Positions 22,397-34,660 of a stretch of 58,000 nt of DNA are shown here, piece by piece (the stretch's first letter is position 1; every line of letters begins with the position of its first letter). Made by a program: the position numbers and the translations under genes. Under the pieces are notes generated by a model. That model saw only the letters and a list, made by a program, of their open reading frames with translations. It did not search any database and was not told where the DNA came from. The stretch covers positions 836,062,136-836,120,135 of the forward strand of contig NC_081411.1 of assembly GCF_030272615.1 (NCBI RefSeq), given 5' to 3'. Source of the stretch: Cryptomeria japonica (Eukaryota > Streptophyta > Pinopsida > Cupressales > Cupressaceae).

Positions 22397-24150
22397 GCAC
22401 ATCTGCCTATAGATACATCTGTTGGAACAACATAGGTAGATCAACTTCTTGAGAAGTAGTCCGAGAGGTGGATAAAATCATAGATTCAAGAGTTTCCAGG
22501 AAAACACATGGAAAGGAATATATGGAGTAGTCAGTTTGATGGAAAGGAAAAATAGTTGTAGAGGCATCTTGGTTAAGGGTGAATGATGTGGCTTAGTTTG
22601 GGATTTAGATCCTAGATGGACCCAAATGTTCATGAGTTCCCTCTCATGGAAAATTTTTCCTACTCGGGGTGTCTGATGCAAGAGCATCTTGGGCACAAGA
22701 GCAATCCACATCATTCTATATTTTTTTCATTTCTATTGGAGGCATTTTTATTTTAGTTGTAGTTTTGGTTTGATCTTAGTGTTGGATTTGTTTGAAGTCA
22801 GTGTTTGTAGAATGAGGTTAGATTTTTAGTGACTCAATGAGATGAAAAATGTTCTCTCTGATTCGAGTAAGTCCTCACAATGGCACTAGGAATTTGTTTT
22901 CTCTGTAAGACTTCATTGAACTCTCACTGATTAGAGTACTCCTGTTGACATCATAATTTAATCGAAGTGAAGTTCAAAGTATCTCTGTTGGTTTTGTTTC
23001 CAATACTCACTATTTACCAGGTCATTGTAGTGACTTGTTAAAGCTCTCATCAATGTGGCATTATCTTACCAATAAGCTCTTGACTCTTTATTTGTTTGGT
23101 CATGCACTTGATCAGAAGGAATTGTAGAACCTCTTCGCAATGAGGTCATGTCAAACCAATGGGTTTATTTTGTTATCTTTGGTCAAGCCTTTTCTCCATT
23201 AAGGGGACTTAAAATGCCTCAACCTAACAATTTCCAATGGACTTTGTTCCCACTTGCTTTCAACCACATCTTTCATTGATGTGTCAGTGAGACATCAAAA
23301 GTCTCTCATCAATATCGACTGGTCTCACCAACGGGACATGAAAGAGTCTCCCAAATTAGTGGATCAAGGAGATGTGGGAGAGCTTCTCATTGATAATGCC
23401 TTGTCTTATCGATTGGTTCAAACTTAGTTGTGATGAGTTAGGTGGCATGACATGGTTGGGACACCATATCAGTTGATAGTTGAACTTCTGCCATAACCAA
23501 TGAAAGATAGAAGTGAATAGTTGGAAAGGGGGGAAGTTGGAATTGAAAGAATGAACTATGAGAGAATGTAAAGAACAAAGAAACCATTTGAGAATCAGGG
23601 AAAATCGAAGCGGTTTTCATTGGAGGGAAAAGTAAATTTTAAGATTTCTTGAAGTGAAAACTAGAACTATGAATTGTTGATCGTTGAATCCAAATTTCTA
23701 AACATTTTTTGTGCTCCATAAATAATATTGTCAATAAAGAGGTTTCATTTTTTGTTGTTGTGAATTTGATTCTTGTTGTGTGAACATAGCTGCGTGCTTA
23801 GGCTTAACCCCAGGCTCGACTACTCCAATTCCTCCATCCAATATTCTATTATAAAATTATATAATCTAATCCATGTTACAAATCCATAAGGATTTAGAAT
23901 AACTGGATTAAAATTAACACACCATTTTTGCATATACACAGGAGCCTCTTGCATATACTAGAGACCTCCTTGTAATATTTTTTCTCTTTCTTATACACTA
24001 GTGAATATTGCAGCAAAAAATACATTGGGTAGAAACTTTAAAATGAATTCCATTTTCCATGACTCCTTTTCCCATTTCCTAATAATTTCTTTGTCTTTCT
24101 TGTTGGACATTGCTGCTACTAGGATATGTTGTTGTCATTGATGTCAACAT
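22397..24150. other. Unassigned sequence downstream of the gypsy fragment
   Basis: Probably the 3' untranslated region and possibly an LTR of the gypsy element that supplied 22090-22396, but no matching second LTR is present. The last 30 bases (GTTGTCATTGATGTCAACAT) look like a Copia LTR start on the plus strand, suggesting the next element inserted into yet another LTR. No gene is visible. Confidence 0.4.
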
Positions 24151-24862
24151 TGTTGGAATCAAGGATCAGTGAGAGGAGGGGTGAATCAGTGATCTACCGA
24201 TTAGCAAATTTTCAAACTTAACTTTAAACCACCAGAAGAATAAACATGAAACTGAAATGCAGGAACATTAAACAATCAAGCACAAAATCATAACACCAAT
24301 TTTTTTACGTGGAAACCCAAATGGGAGAAACCATGGTGGGATTTGAACCCATAATATTATTCCACTATGGCTAGTAGAAAAACAAAATTACAATATGGGG
24401 AATGCACAAGCATTCAGGCACACTGCCTAGAGCTCACTTCTCAAATACAATAAGGGATACAACCCCAGAAGGGTCACTACCGTACTCATTAATTACAATA
24501 ATGAATTATAGAAAATGAACTCCAAAATATCATCTGCAAGGCTTGGATGAGTTCTAGTTAAGTGCCAAATATACTGAGTAAATCACCTCTATTATTCTGC
24601 TTTGTCCAGTCCTGATCACTATCTCAGTTAGCTACTGGACCAAGAATGCATATGTGAAACTGTGCCAAAATAGATTCTTGATCACCACTCACTCGTATAT
24701 AAACATATTCTTTACCAAAAATATCATCTACACCGGTCTTATATATCCACAATCACAAAATAGAACATTAACCATGTCAGCTTGCTAATGTAACGTGTAG
24801 TCATATATTGACTTGACTTGGTCACCAAAGATAAATGTCGATCACCAAAACAACAATAAGAT

Positions 24863-26289
24863 TACATTTGCATGAAGATTGCATTGATGATATGTTATGT
24901 TGTCATTGATGTCAATTAACCGGTAATGATATTATTGATGTTGATATTGTCTTGTAACCGGTAGGATGAGCTAAGTGAAGGAAACTGTAAATCAGTATGT
25001 AAGTTTGTGAGTTGAACCAATAACCGATAAAAAGGTTAAACCCTATTCATTGATGTAACCGGTAAACCCTACCTATTGTTTTTGTTAAACCCTAACCGAT
25101 TAAGGTTGTTGAATTGGTTATGTTGGTTTGTGATCTGATGATGAGTGGTAATGATGGTGACATGTATGATTATTGTATGAAGACAATTTCAAGTGTTTTT
25201 GGTGCATTCTTGTAATAGTTTTTTTGTCTAGGCAATGAGAAAAGTGTATTACATATAATGCAAAGCATGTGATGAGTTACTGAGATCGATGAAGCGGTGA
25301 TCAATGAGCAGTCAAGGTTTTCTTGATTAATGTGCAGAGATTGCTATGTGATCTAATGATCATACTTGAACTGAATTATTTGTAATCTCTATGAGAATTA
25401 GATTTTTGTTGTGTTACCGACCTAATTGATTTGTTTATAAGGTTGATGAATTTGTTTAGTTTAAGTGTTAGCAAAATATCAGTTGAGTGTGTGGTTGCCA
25501 AACCAGATGATGTATTTGCAATTTGAGTAAAGGAAAATAGGAGTATAAAAAGGATCTGATCAAGTAAGTGTAGTGCTATTCAGATAGATCAACAAACTTG
25601 TGTTGTTTTCTAACAATTACAACAAAATTTAAATCCCTTAACCAGGTAAGCTATAAAAATCTTGGTGCTATTTAAATCCTCTAACAAGGTGATCCACTAG
25701 CTTGGGTTTTCAAATCCTCTACCGAGGTTACTCCTAATAGGGTATTGCTTCTAACAATGCATTTGTAGTCAATCCCTTAACCAGGTGGTTCTTAACAAGA
25801 TTAGTTCTTAACAGGACTTTTATAAAGCTTTAACAGGCTTGGCTCCTAATAGGGCAAACTTCAAAAGAGTTCAAATAGTTATCTTATGACTCTCATCTCA
25901 TTGTGGTTTTTCCCATTTGGGTTTCCATGTCAAAAATATTTGTGTCAAGTGGTGAATGTTTTTGTGGTTATGATCTAATGGTTGATTTGATTAACTACTT
26001 AACTATTTTGATAAGTCATGATAACCAGAAGTATTGAGAAATGAAGTCTGTTGACATATGATAAAGCATTTGGATGTTTATAAGTTTGATGTTGTTTACT
26101 ATTAAATTGTTGTAATAGTCAACCAGTTTATCTTATGAGTTTTTATCTTGACAGTGGTATTCATTGATAAGTTTACTTTGAGAGATTGAAATTGAGTTTG
26201 GGAAAGTTTGTATCATTTTTTCAGTTTACCGATTCACCCCCCCTCCTCTCAATAATCTACCAGATATTTATTTTTTCTTCATACCATCA
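24863..26289 (+). repeat. 5' LTR of the Copia element
   Basis: Aligns with 44511-45871 from CATTTGCATGAAG onward; the first six bases expected (TGTTGG) are altered. It ends CATACCATCA. It contains GGTTTTTCCCATTTGGG (about 25908) and ACCGATTCACCCCCCC (about 26227), signatures shared by several Copia LTRs here. A series of ACAGG/CTAACAAGG phrases near 25650-25860 is internally repetitive. Confidence 0.85.
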
Positions 26290-26291
26290 AT

Positions 26292-26302
26292 TGGTATTAG
26301 AG
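26292..26302 (+). other. Copia primer-binding site (initiator Met tRNA)
   Basis: TGGTATTAGAG, two bases after the LTR, differs by one base from TGGTATCAGAG, the standard complement of plant initiator methionine tRNA used by most Copia elements. Confidence 0.85.
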
Positions 26303-26362
26303 AATTTCAGGTCCTCTAAGATCTAAGCCTAACAGCTTGAGGTAAATATCTTGGAGATCGTG

Positions 26363-27139
26363 ATGAACAAGGAAGGTCCAAAGTTTAATAGAGATAGCTA
26401 TAGGATATGGAGTGACAAAATGAAAATTTACATCAAGAGTCTGGGAAGTGAGTATTGGGGACATGCCAATACTAAATATGTTGCACCCACTGGGATGTTA
26501 ACTGATGATTAGAAGAAAGAGCAACAAGAAAATCATCAAGCATTAGAGGCCATTATAAGTTCCCTGTCTGATGCTGAATATGTAGATGTTCATGGTCTAG
26601 AGACTACACATGAAGTATGGCAAAAACTTGAAGAGATTTATAGCGGTGATGAACATTTTAAGATTGCTAAAGAGGAGAGTCTAAGAGGAAAGTTTAATGA
26701 CATGCAGATGGCTAAAGGTGAGAACATCTAGCAGTATGGTCAAAGGATAAAAGAGATAGTTGGTGAAATTAAGAGTGCAGGAGGGAAAGTGGAAGATGTC
26801 ATAGCAATCAGTAAGGTACTTATAACCCTTCTACTGGTCTATGCTATCCGAGTTGCAGCCATTCAAGAGCTGAAGTCCATTGACAAAACTAAGGTAACTC
26901 TTGACTCCATCATTGGAAAACTTACTGCTTTTGAATTGAACAGTTATGATGCTAGTGTACATAAATTTGAGTCTATGTTTAGAGCTTCTATTTCTAACCC
27001 ATCTATGAGAAAAAGTAGAGATGCCACTCATAGTTATGAATCCAGATCCAGCAGAGATGCTGATGATGAAGACAATTTACTGGAGCTTGAAGCATTGTTG
27101 GCAAAGCGGTTGCCTAGAGGTACAAGTAAATATAGAGGT
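26363..27139 (+). pseudogene. gag: Copia gag, N-terminal part, interrupted at 27139
   Basis: The frame starts MNKEGPKFNRDSYRIW and continues with KMKIYIKSLGSEYW, LSDAEYVDVHGLETTHEVWQ, and KLEEIYSGDEHFKIAKEESL, the typical UBN2/Retrotrans_gag capsid pattern of plant Copia. Only two stops interrupt it (about 26510 and 26730). The last codon before the insertion is the Gly at 27137-27139. The zinc-knuckle continuation lies in register at 40852. Gag would package the element RNA. Confidence 0.85.
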
Positions 27140-30100
27140 TGTGGACGTCTAAAAATGGTCAACACTTGCGGAATCATACTTTAACATTTGCGCATTGCCT
27201 TATTTTAGGGTTTTTGCATTGCATTAACATTTCTCCTATGTCACGCACTTGGTTTTTATCATTTGCGAGCATTGAGTCCTTCTTCTGCATTCTTCATTTA
27301 TATCGCTTTCGAATTAGGTCTTGTCGATAACAATTTTCAGTCATGATTTTGGTCGATCCTTATCAACTTGTCAATCTTGTCATTTTGCGATCGATTTGTC
27401 ATCGATCGTCGTCCTTCTCAATCATATCAATTTGGATCAATAAGTCATTGTTCCTTGTCGATTGGCGCATTTATCAATCAAATCATTTATCAAGTTAGAA
27501 ATCATGATCAAATCGAATCGACATTAATTATCTTTTGTGAGGCCCTACCCCAACTCAGTTTGATATTTTCAGTTATTTGCATATTGAGACTATTATGGAT
27601 GCTTTATTTTATGCTTTATGGATTTAGAATTGATATGATTCCATGATTTGGATCACATTGACATATGTTGATGCTTTATTTTATGCATGATGATTATGAA
27701 ACTTTATATGTTGCTAGAATAGAATTACTTTGAAATGGTGAATGTCATTATTGGAATTTCAAGACTTCATTTTTGATGATAGGAAAATGATGCTTATTTT
27801 ATGAATGGTTCAATTTTGAGAATTATGTTAATTTCTTATTTGGAATCAAAATTGAATGAGATATTGAATTATTGTTGCCAATGTATGAGTGTTTGATGTG
27901 CAATGAAATCCATGTATTTAATTATGTATAATTGTGATTATTTGGAATTACTAATGTGTTAATTGAGATGCGCAGGAAAATTATCCATGTGACCATGGAA
28001 TTTATATGGAGAACCAAACCTAGACCAATGTACGTTTGTTAAGCCGGGAGTTGTCTATTTGGAGAGACAACACCCCATTTGTAATGTATTTTATTTGTGA
28101 AGTGTATGATGCTTGAGTGTTAAAATTGATTTTTATGTATATGTGTAATCCTACAAGAGACAAATTCCATGTGTGATTTTTATATTCTATTTTATTGTGT
28201 CACTTGACACATGTGCTGATTAGTGTCATTGATTTTGACTTGTCTCTTGGAGGGAGTTTTGTTTCTACCAAAGCCATTCAAACACATGAGTGTGGTCCCA
28301 AATTTGCCTTGGGTAGGGAGTCTTGGGAGTGGTCAACTCAGGTTTGACCCGTAGGTAAACTTCAGATGGGCTTCTAAGGGGTTAAATGGACTCCTAGGGT
28401 CAGTTTTAGGGCTTTTCCAAAGGTCCAAAGGGTATACCTATGGGTTAGGGGTATTTTGAAACATGTGACTACTCCCATGTGACTATTTAGTCACCTCAAA
28501 AAGTGGTTTTTCCAAGGTGAGCGAAAATTCAACTTAGAAAGTTCCTCCTAGGATAGACAACCTTCCCTTTTGATGTCAAACTCTCTTCCCCATCTTCTCT
28601 CACCTTTTCCCTTTCCAGTTTTAGTAATGTGTAAGAGTTTGGGAAGAGCAACCAATGGGAACTCTCACCTCACCCAAGGGGTTGGGAAGTGTGTGAGAGG
28701 CCTTCTTAGGCAAGAATTGGAGACTTAGTGAGTAATCACCCACTCTCCATTGTTGGAGATTATGCTTTTGTTTTGAAAATTAGTTGTAGAATAGAATTTT
28801 TGGAAAAAGATTGGAGGAAAGTTTGTGTGGATTTGGGTAGCTCATCCCCAACTAAATCTAACATACCTATTGGCAGAATAAGGTTGGTTTTATTTCCTCT
28901 TATTTATGTTGTTTATGTTGTTTTGTTGAAGGAAAGAAATGCTTGTTGAAAGAGATGTGTTTATGTAAATTGTTGTTGGGAAAAAAAAAAGTGTAAGCTT
29001 TCATTTCTATGTTTTTGTTTATGTGTTCTTGTTTTGGGAGTGTCCAAGACCTCCTACTCTTGGGGGAGTAGGATGGTCTTGGGGTGGAAGGAGTATGATA
29101 GCCTTGGGTGAGAGGCTCTCCTTATGGAGAGTGATCTCAAGGGTGTCCTTTGTGACCCTTGCTGCATAGCCTTGTGTATGCATTTGGGGGTCATAAGGGG
29201 AGAAAATATGGCCTTTGAGCCTTTGGGGGGCATAAGGTATGTGGAGGTATCTTTTGTTGTATTTTGTATTTCCATGAGGTGGCTTGAGTTGTAATTTTTG
29301 GCTTGCAATCTCCCCAATGGTACTTGGTCCACTTCCACCCATGGAAGGATCATCACAAATGTGGTGAAAGTGTAGCTTGGTATGGGAAAATGAATGTTGA
29401 AGTGTTTTGTCTTTGTTGTTATGTTGTTTGCTTGTTTGTAACCTATCTAGTGCTTGGTTCTCCAAGCTCGGGGGTGGCTTCTAGTAGGCCTAGGCTGGGA
29501 GGTGAGCTCTCCATGGTCAAAGTTGTGTTTTTATTATAGGTTGCTTGGGATGGGAAATGAAAGAATAAAGAGTTTTGTTGCTGTTTTATGTTGCAGAAAA
29601 GTTTGAAAGACAAATGTTTATAATATTGAAGTTTGTAAAGAATAAAGAGAGCATTGTTGCATTTATTTTCCCAAAAGAAAGGAAATGTATCATTTTATTT
29701 ATATTACCATGGAAAGGAAATATTGTAGGGTTTTCAAACCCATTTGTAATTCTTATTTACTTGTATTTACATTTGCTATAGAAATATATATATTTTTCCT
29801 ACTTGGTTAGTTTTGCAAAAAAGAAGAAATGCATTAGCTTGTATTTAAACCTTCATGTTTTACAAAAAAAAATAGATGCATTTTTGGAGTATTCTGAAAA
29901 TAAAATTTAGTTGTTACTACATATTCCTTTATGTTATTTATGCTGCTGCAAATTTAATTAAATCTGTCATTTTTACTTTCATTTAAAACAGAAATAAATC
30001 TTACTATAGTAGTCTATTTCCTTTCAAAAAAAATAAAAATTAACATTTAGTTTTAGATTTAATTTGTTACCAAAAAGATTATATTTTTAGTTGTTGTTAG

Positions 30101-30468
30101 AATGCATTGTAGTTATTTGTTATAGAATGTTAGTTTTAAAAAAAAAGGATATACAACATATATTACTTCAACCCTTTTTAGAAAAAAAAATATATATATC
30201 TTCCCCATTAATCAATCTGCAAATAAGTATTAGGATATCCTTGCATGCATTATAAAGATATACAAGAATAATAATCCCATAAGCTTGCCTAAATGAATTA
30301 TGAATGATAAAATATATATACACTTATATATAAATATACATACATATATGCATATATATAGCTGTATATATATTTTCTTCATTTAAACACTATTCTGAAA
30401 ATCTGTTTATAACAAAAAAAAAAGATGTATTTACAGATCTGTTAATATTAAAAGAAGAGGGAGAAAAC

Positions 30469-30496
30469 TGATAAACTTGCTAAATAGGTCATTCAA

Positions 30497-30554
<58 letters not shown>

Positions 30555-30582
30555 TTGAATGACCTATTTAGCAAGTTTATCA
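30469..30582. repeat. Perfect 114-bp palindrome with an (AT)n core
   Basis: Arms 30469-30500 and 30551-30582 are exact reverse complements (for example GCTAAATAGGTCATTC against GAATGACCTATTTAGC), separated only by an uninterrupted AT run at 30501-30550. The whole segment can fold into one hairpin or extrude as a cruciform. It lies inside the 4.3 kb solo LTR. Confidence 0.97.
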
Positions 30583-30639
30583 TTATAAATGAAATCTGCA
30601 AATCTCAAAATAAAACTATATGTATTTTCTTACCACTAT

Positions 30640-30657
30640 CTATATATATATATAAAT

Positions 30658-30735
<78 letters not shown>

Positions 30736-30768
30736 TATATATATATATATAAAATATATATATAAAGG
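30640..30768. repeat. AT microsatellite cluster
   Basis: Alternating TA/AT runs broken by single extra A or AA insertions roughly every 20-30 bases. The open frames across this stretch are artefacts of the repeat. Together with the palindrome this forms a 300-bp zone of almost pure A and T. Confidence 0.95.
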
Positions 30769-30853
30769 AAAATATGAATTTCGCATTGCATTTTTTATTT
30801 AAAAAAAAAAAAAATTTAAAAAAAATTATGTTTGGGCAATAAGGGGGGGCGCC

Positions 30854-31001
30854 GCAGCCTTGGGTGGCGACGCCCACAGGCCATGGGAAGCCGCAACTGT
30901 GGGCGGCACCGTCCACAGGCTATGAAACCCACAGCTGTGGGCGGCGACATCCACAGGCTGTGGGAGCCGCAGCCGTGGGCAGCGCTGTCCGTAGCCCGCG
31001 A
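30854..31001. repeat. GC-rich 38-bp tandem repeat, about 4 copies
   Basis: Units start at 30854, 30893, 30931 and 30969 and share a GC(A/C)GC.GTGGGCGGC..C core and CCACAGGC. The block is CpG-rich while everything around it is AT-rich, and is followed by a C16 run (31046-31061). It lies about 250-400 bp downstream of a possible minus-strand TATA near 31265, so it could belong to an LTR promoter/leader; that is inference. Confidence 0.88.
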
Positions 31002-32663
31002 CACCCCTGTGTCATCTCCTCCCACACCCGCTAACAATAACAAATCCCCCCCCCCCCCCCCGCTCGGCTCTCTCCCTTCCTCCACCATGAAATAGTCCGG
31101 TTCGGCCCTGCGTGCCACCATGAACCAAAAAAAAAATGGGCGCCGCTCCCTCCTTCGGCCACGTCCACACCTACACACACACAAACATATTTTCCCTAAC
31201 CCTAGTTTCGGGTTAAGGCAAGCACACTTAGATTTTAACCTAAGAGATGGATGTGTGTGGAGTATATAGGAAGGGGTTGAGGTCAACATGTGACCTTGTA
31301 GAATCTTTTTATGAAAAAGAAGTATATTAAATTAATAAAATGAAGCAAACATTCCCCCCTTCCTCTTAGGATATATTTGTAGGCATATATGTACATAAAA
31401 GTAAATTAACTTCTATAATTACTTGAAATCAAATTAGTAGTTGCAAAACTAAGTAATGCTCTTTTATTATTTAATGAATGTAGAAGCATTTTTAATATAT
31501 ATAAAAAAAAAGGGGTTTTTATACTCTTGGGAGGCTGAACCCTAAGGGAAATAAGATAGGGTAAGTAGGGTCAAGTTGGTCCCTTTCTACAATTTATATT
31601 TTAAGGCATTTTAAATAATGGAGATTAGTGATAACTTCTTGGAGAAATATTAGCTCGCTTATAACTTGGAAAATTTTATCGCTCGATTAATTTAATTGTT
31701 TGATTCATTCAAACATAGTTAGGACCAAACTAGTTGCATTATTTTATTTAAGTTAATCGTACTTAGTTGAGTATTTATAAAAAAAAAATTATCCTGTTTG
31801 TGCCCAAGAGTTTGGGCATGACATCTTTTGTCAAGACCTAATTGTCGTCCTTGCATTTCTAATTCATCTTCTAAGGTTTTGTGATTTATTCATTTAATCT
31901 TGTTTGGCATTTTCCCTCTAGGTTAAATAATTTATTTATTTATCCTAAGTATTCTTGTCACAATTAAATATTTATTTAATTGGCTAATTAATTCCCTCTC
32001 TTTTGTGAATTAATTAATAAATGAAGAATTGTTAATTAATTCACCTAATTTTCTAATTTCCTAATTTCAATTTCCACCTAATTAATTTCTCCCTAGTTTC
32101 TCCCTATTTTTGTGCTTTGGTGGAAGCATGAATTTCTCATGCATCATACTATTGGCATAGCAAGATGTCATAAGATTTTAGTCCTCTAACCTTTGCATTG
32201 GCAATATGTCATAACTCATGACATAGAAGGTGTCATAACCTTCTTCCTTCAACTCAATTTTGCCATTTTGAAATCAATTTTTTCTAATATCAATGTCATG
32301 CTAATCTTGTCTTTTCTCTAATTTATCTATAAATTGGATGAAATTCTTCAATCAAAGGGTCGAATCAATCACACTTCTAGTACCCTTATGTTGTCGTGTC
32401 ATCTCGTCTTGCTTTCATATTATACTTATGCACTTGAAGGTGAGATCCACAAAACAAAAACTATTTGAAGGAGAAAGAAGGACAATGGAGCCACATGAAG
32501 GAGACATCTGCATTTGGTTTTCTTAGATTTCATTTTGAATGTCTTGCTTTCATGTTTTCATTGAATGTAATTAGGATTGGTCATTGCAATTGAGTTTTTG
32601 TGATTGAACTAGGCTAATATTTGCTATTGCTTTGATGATTTCTCAATTCCTATCTACATTAAT

Positions 32664-32682
32664 TGGTGAGCCCGACGTGAAC
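32664..32682 (+). other. Primer-binding site, tRNA-Trp type
   Basis: TGGTGAGCCCGACGTGAAC lies five bases after the LTR end. It is one base from TGGTGAACCCGACGTGAA, the complement of the plant tRNA-Trp 3' end as I remember it. The unrelated-looking minus-strand element at 49870-57706 has nearly the same site (56412-56430). Confidence 0.75.
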
Positions 32683-34660
32683 TAACCCCCTAATCATGCT
32701 TTTGAGTGCTTTTGAGTTGATTTGCAGGTGAAAAACCCAAGAACCAGGGTAATTCAAAGCTTTCTGTTCACTTCTGCACCTATGTCACTGCATTTTGTGC
32801 CTGTGTCAAGGGATCTGCACCTGTGTCAAGTACTTCTATGCCTATGTCAAAGGGATCTGCACCTATGTAAGGCTAGAAACAGAGGTAAAAAGCAGTGTTT
32901 TTACTTGCAAATTGCTTTGTTTTGCATTCTGTTTCTGCATTTTGGTTTTTCTTTGGTACCGATTCTTTGTGCAGCACCTTGGCATTACACATGGCAAAGA
33001 TAAAAATTTAACTACTAACAAATTTTATGCAGGTTCGCTAGTCAAAGACCAAGCAAATCAAACTCCTAACTTAGTGATTTTGCAAGTTGCCTTGTATTCC
33101 AACCAAACTTTGTGTTTGTAATTCATAAATAGGCACCTAGTATGATTGCTAAATAAGATGGAATGAATGAGTGTTTGCTTTGATTGTCGAGTTTGACATT
33201 GGAGTAGGAGAGTATGCTCTCATCCTTCTTAGGGTGATCAGAAATCCAGATCTTCGATACCATTCTCTTGGCTCAGATTGTTTGTTACCTTTAGAGGGCC
33301 TGCCTTCCCGACCATTTGCTTTCTTTTGCAAGCAAGTGATAATCATGAGAAGGGAATGACCCAAAGTGAGTACAGCTAGAATACCTTGGCATTCTAACTC
33401 ACTATAAATAAATACCTGATGGGCGAAAGCTTTGAAGGAAGGGTTATGTGGGAATTGTAGTTACTTGGGAAGTGATGACCTTTAGACTCTTTCTCATATC
33501 AACATCTAAGTAGGGCCTCAAGGTCTAAATCATGCTTACGCGACTACATTTGTTTTGTATCTTGGTGGGCTTAATGTCTCAATCACGCTTGTGTGACACC
33601 AAGGAGTAACGCTTAATAGAAATCCTTACTAAACACCTTGTATTTAGAGGCCAAAAAATCCTTCTAGTTGCTTGAGAAGGACAAGTTCGGATACTTGGAA
33701 GAGATACTAAGTTCACCATGGGGAGATTTCCATGGGGACTGATGCTTGGCTGCCCTAAGAAGTGAGTGCCGTGGAGGGGAGCCCATGGGGTCAAGCATCT
33801 ATGTATTCTCCTTGAATCTCATAATGAGTCTACCTCTCAAGTACCTACTGCCCTTGCCTACCATAAGAAATGTGTCAATGAGCATGATTGTCTTGAGTCT
33901 AAGTTAAAATATCGTATCTTCTTTGCTTGTCAAAAGTTGAGTTGTGCCTCATTTCAAAAACAAGACAAATTGATTCAAAACAAGGCTAAACACAAGAGTA
34001 TTTCATTCAACAAAGTTCAAAACACCTTCAAACATGGTTGTCAAACATTTTTCAAAATCTTGTCTCAACATTCATGTCACTTAGATTTAGGTTCATCCTA
34101 GGTTTGCATTTTGCAAATTCATTGTCAACTACCAAAGTTAAGTTTCACTTAGGTCATACTCCTTTGCATATCAATAAGGGTCATCCATTTGCATGTGTCC
34201 TCTTGCATTAGAGTAATACCATTTCATAATTCAACCTTAGGTTTTGTCTTAGGTTGACATTGTCATACATTTGCATTTGCATACCCTAGGTCTCTTCATC
34301 AAGCTTAGGTCATTATCATATCATATTAGGGTCATTTGTATAGTAATTGTCCCTTTGCATATAGTGTCAAAACTAGGTTTTGTCATACTTGAGTAATGCA
34401 AATCTTTGATAAACCCTAAGTTATTGTTAGGAAGTCTTGACCTTATCAAACTTTTGTCTTTTTGTCATCAATGTCATTTGGTCGAACCTAGCTTAGTATC
34501 CAAGCATATAGGTGAGACATTGTCAATTTGTCCTATTGTCACTTGGTCCTTTTGTCCTTTGAGGTCTAGACATCATTTCAATTTCCTAAGGGTCTCATTT
34601 TTAGAATTGCATTCATGAGTTTGTCAAAATCTTGAAAAACAACAAAAACATTAAGTTGCA
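32683..34660 (+). other. Untranslated leader of the 13.7 kb element
   Basis: About 2 kb without a convincing gene. Near 32775-32872 phrases like GGGATCTGCACCTATGT repeat two or three times. From 34080 to 34620 the text is built of variants of TTAGGTCAT and TTTGCAT. Several short ORFs are present, none protein-like. Confidence 0.55.

Larger units (their letters stand above)
27536..31823. mobile_element. 4.3 kb solo LTR (long-LTR type), TSD TCTTT
   Basis: It begins TGTGAGGCCC and ends GGGCATGACA; these ends are imperfect inverted repeats (8 of 10) of a probable ancestral TGTCACGCCC/GGGCGTGACA pair. TCTTT flanks both sides (27531-27535 and 31824-31828). No internal gene or primer site is visible, and no internal direct repeat long enough to be a pair of LTRs. 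Very long LTRs with TGTCAC-type ends occur in the Del/Tekay chromovirus group, so a solo LTR of that type is my best guess. A TATA-like sequence on the minus strand near 31265 hints at minus orientation. A non-autonomous element cannot be excluded. Confidence 0.72.
27140..32658 (+). repeat. 5' LTR of the 13.7 kb element, split by a solo LTR
   Basis: LTR sequence occupies 27140-27535 and 31829-32658; the join reproduces the right LTR (39604-40846) without loss. A TATA-like TCTATAAATT lies at 32326-32335, preceded by an AT-rich U3 with AATTAATT runs and followed by R/U5. The LTR ends TATCTACA, versus TATCTGCA in the right copy. Confidence 0.9.

Noticed and set aside
24336-24352. Minus-strand GGGTTCAAATCCC resembling a tRNA B box
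   Set aside because: No A box, acceptor stem or cloverleaf can be built around it, and it lies in a Copia LTR.
27368-27646. 92-codon ORF in the split LTR and its relative at 39832-40068
   Set aside because: They are LTR sequence present in both copies, and the first crosses the solo-LTR junction at 27536.
30477-31289. ORFs of 64 to 157 codons in the AT and GC repeat zone
   Set aside because: They are produced by AT dinucleotides and the GC-rich 38-bp tandem repeat; no domain or codon signal supports a gene.
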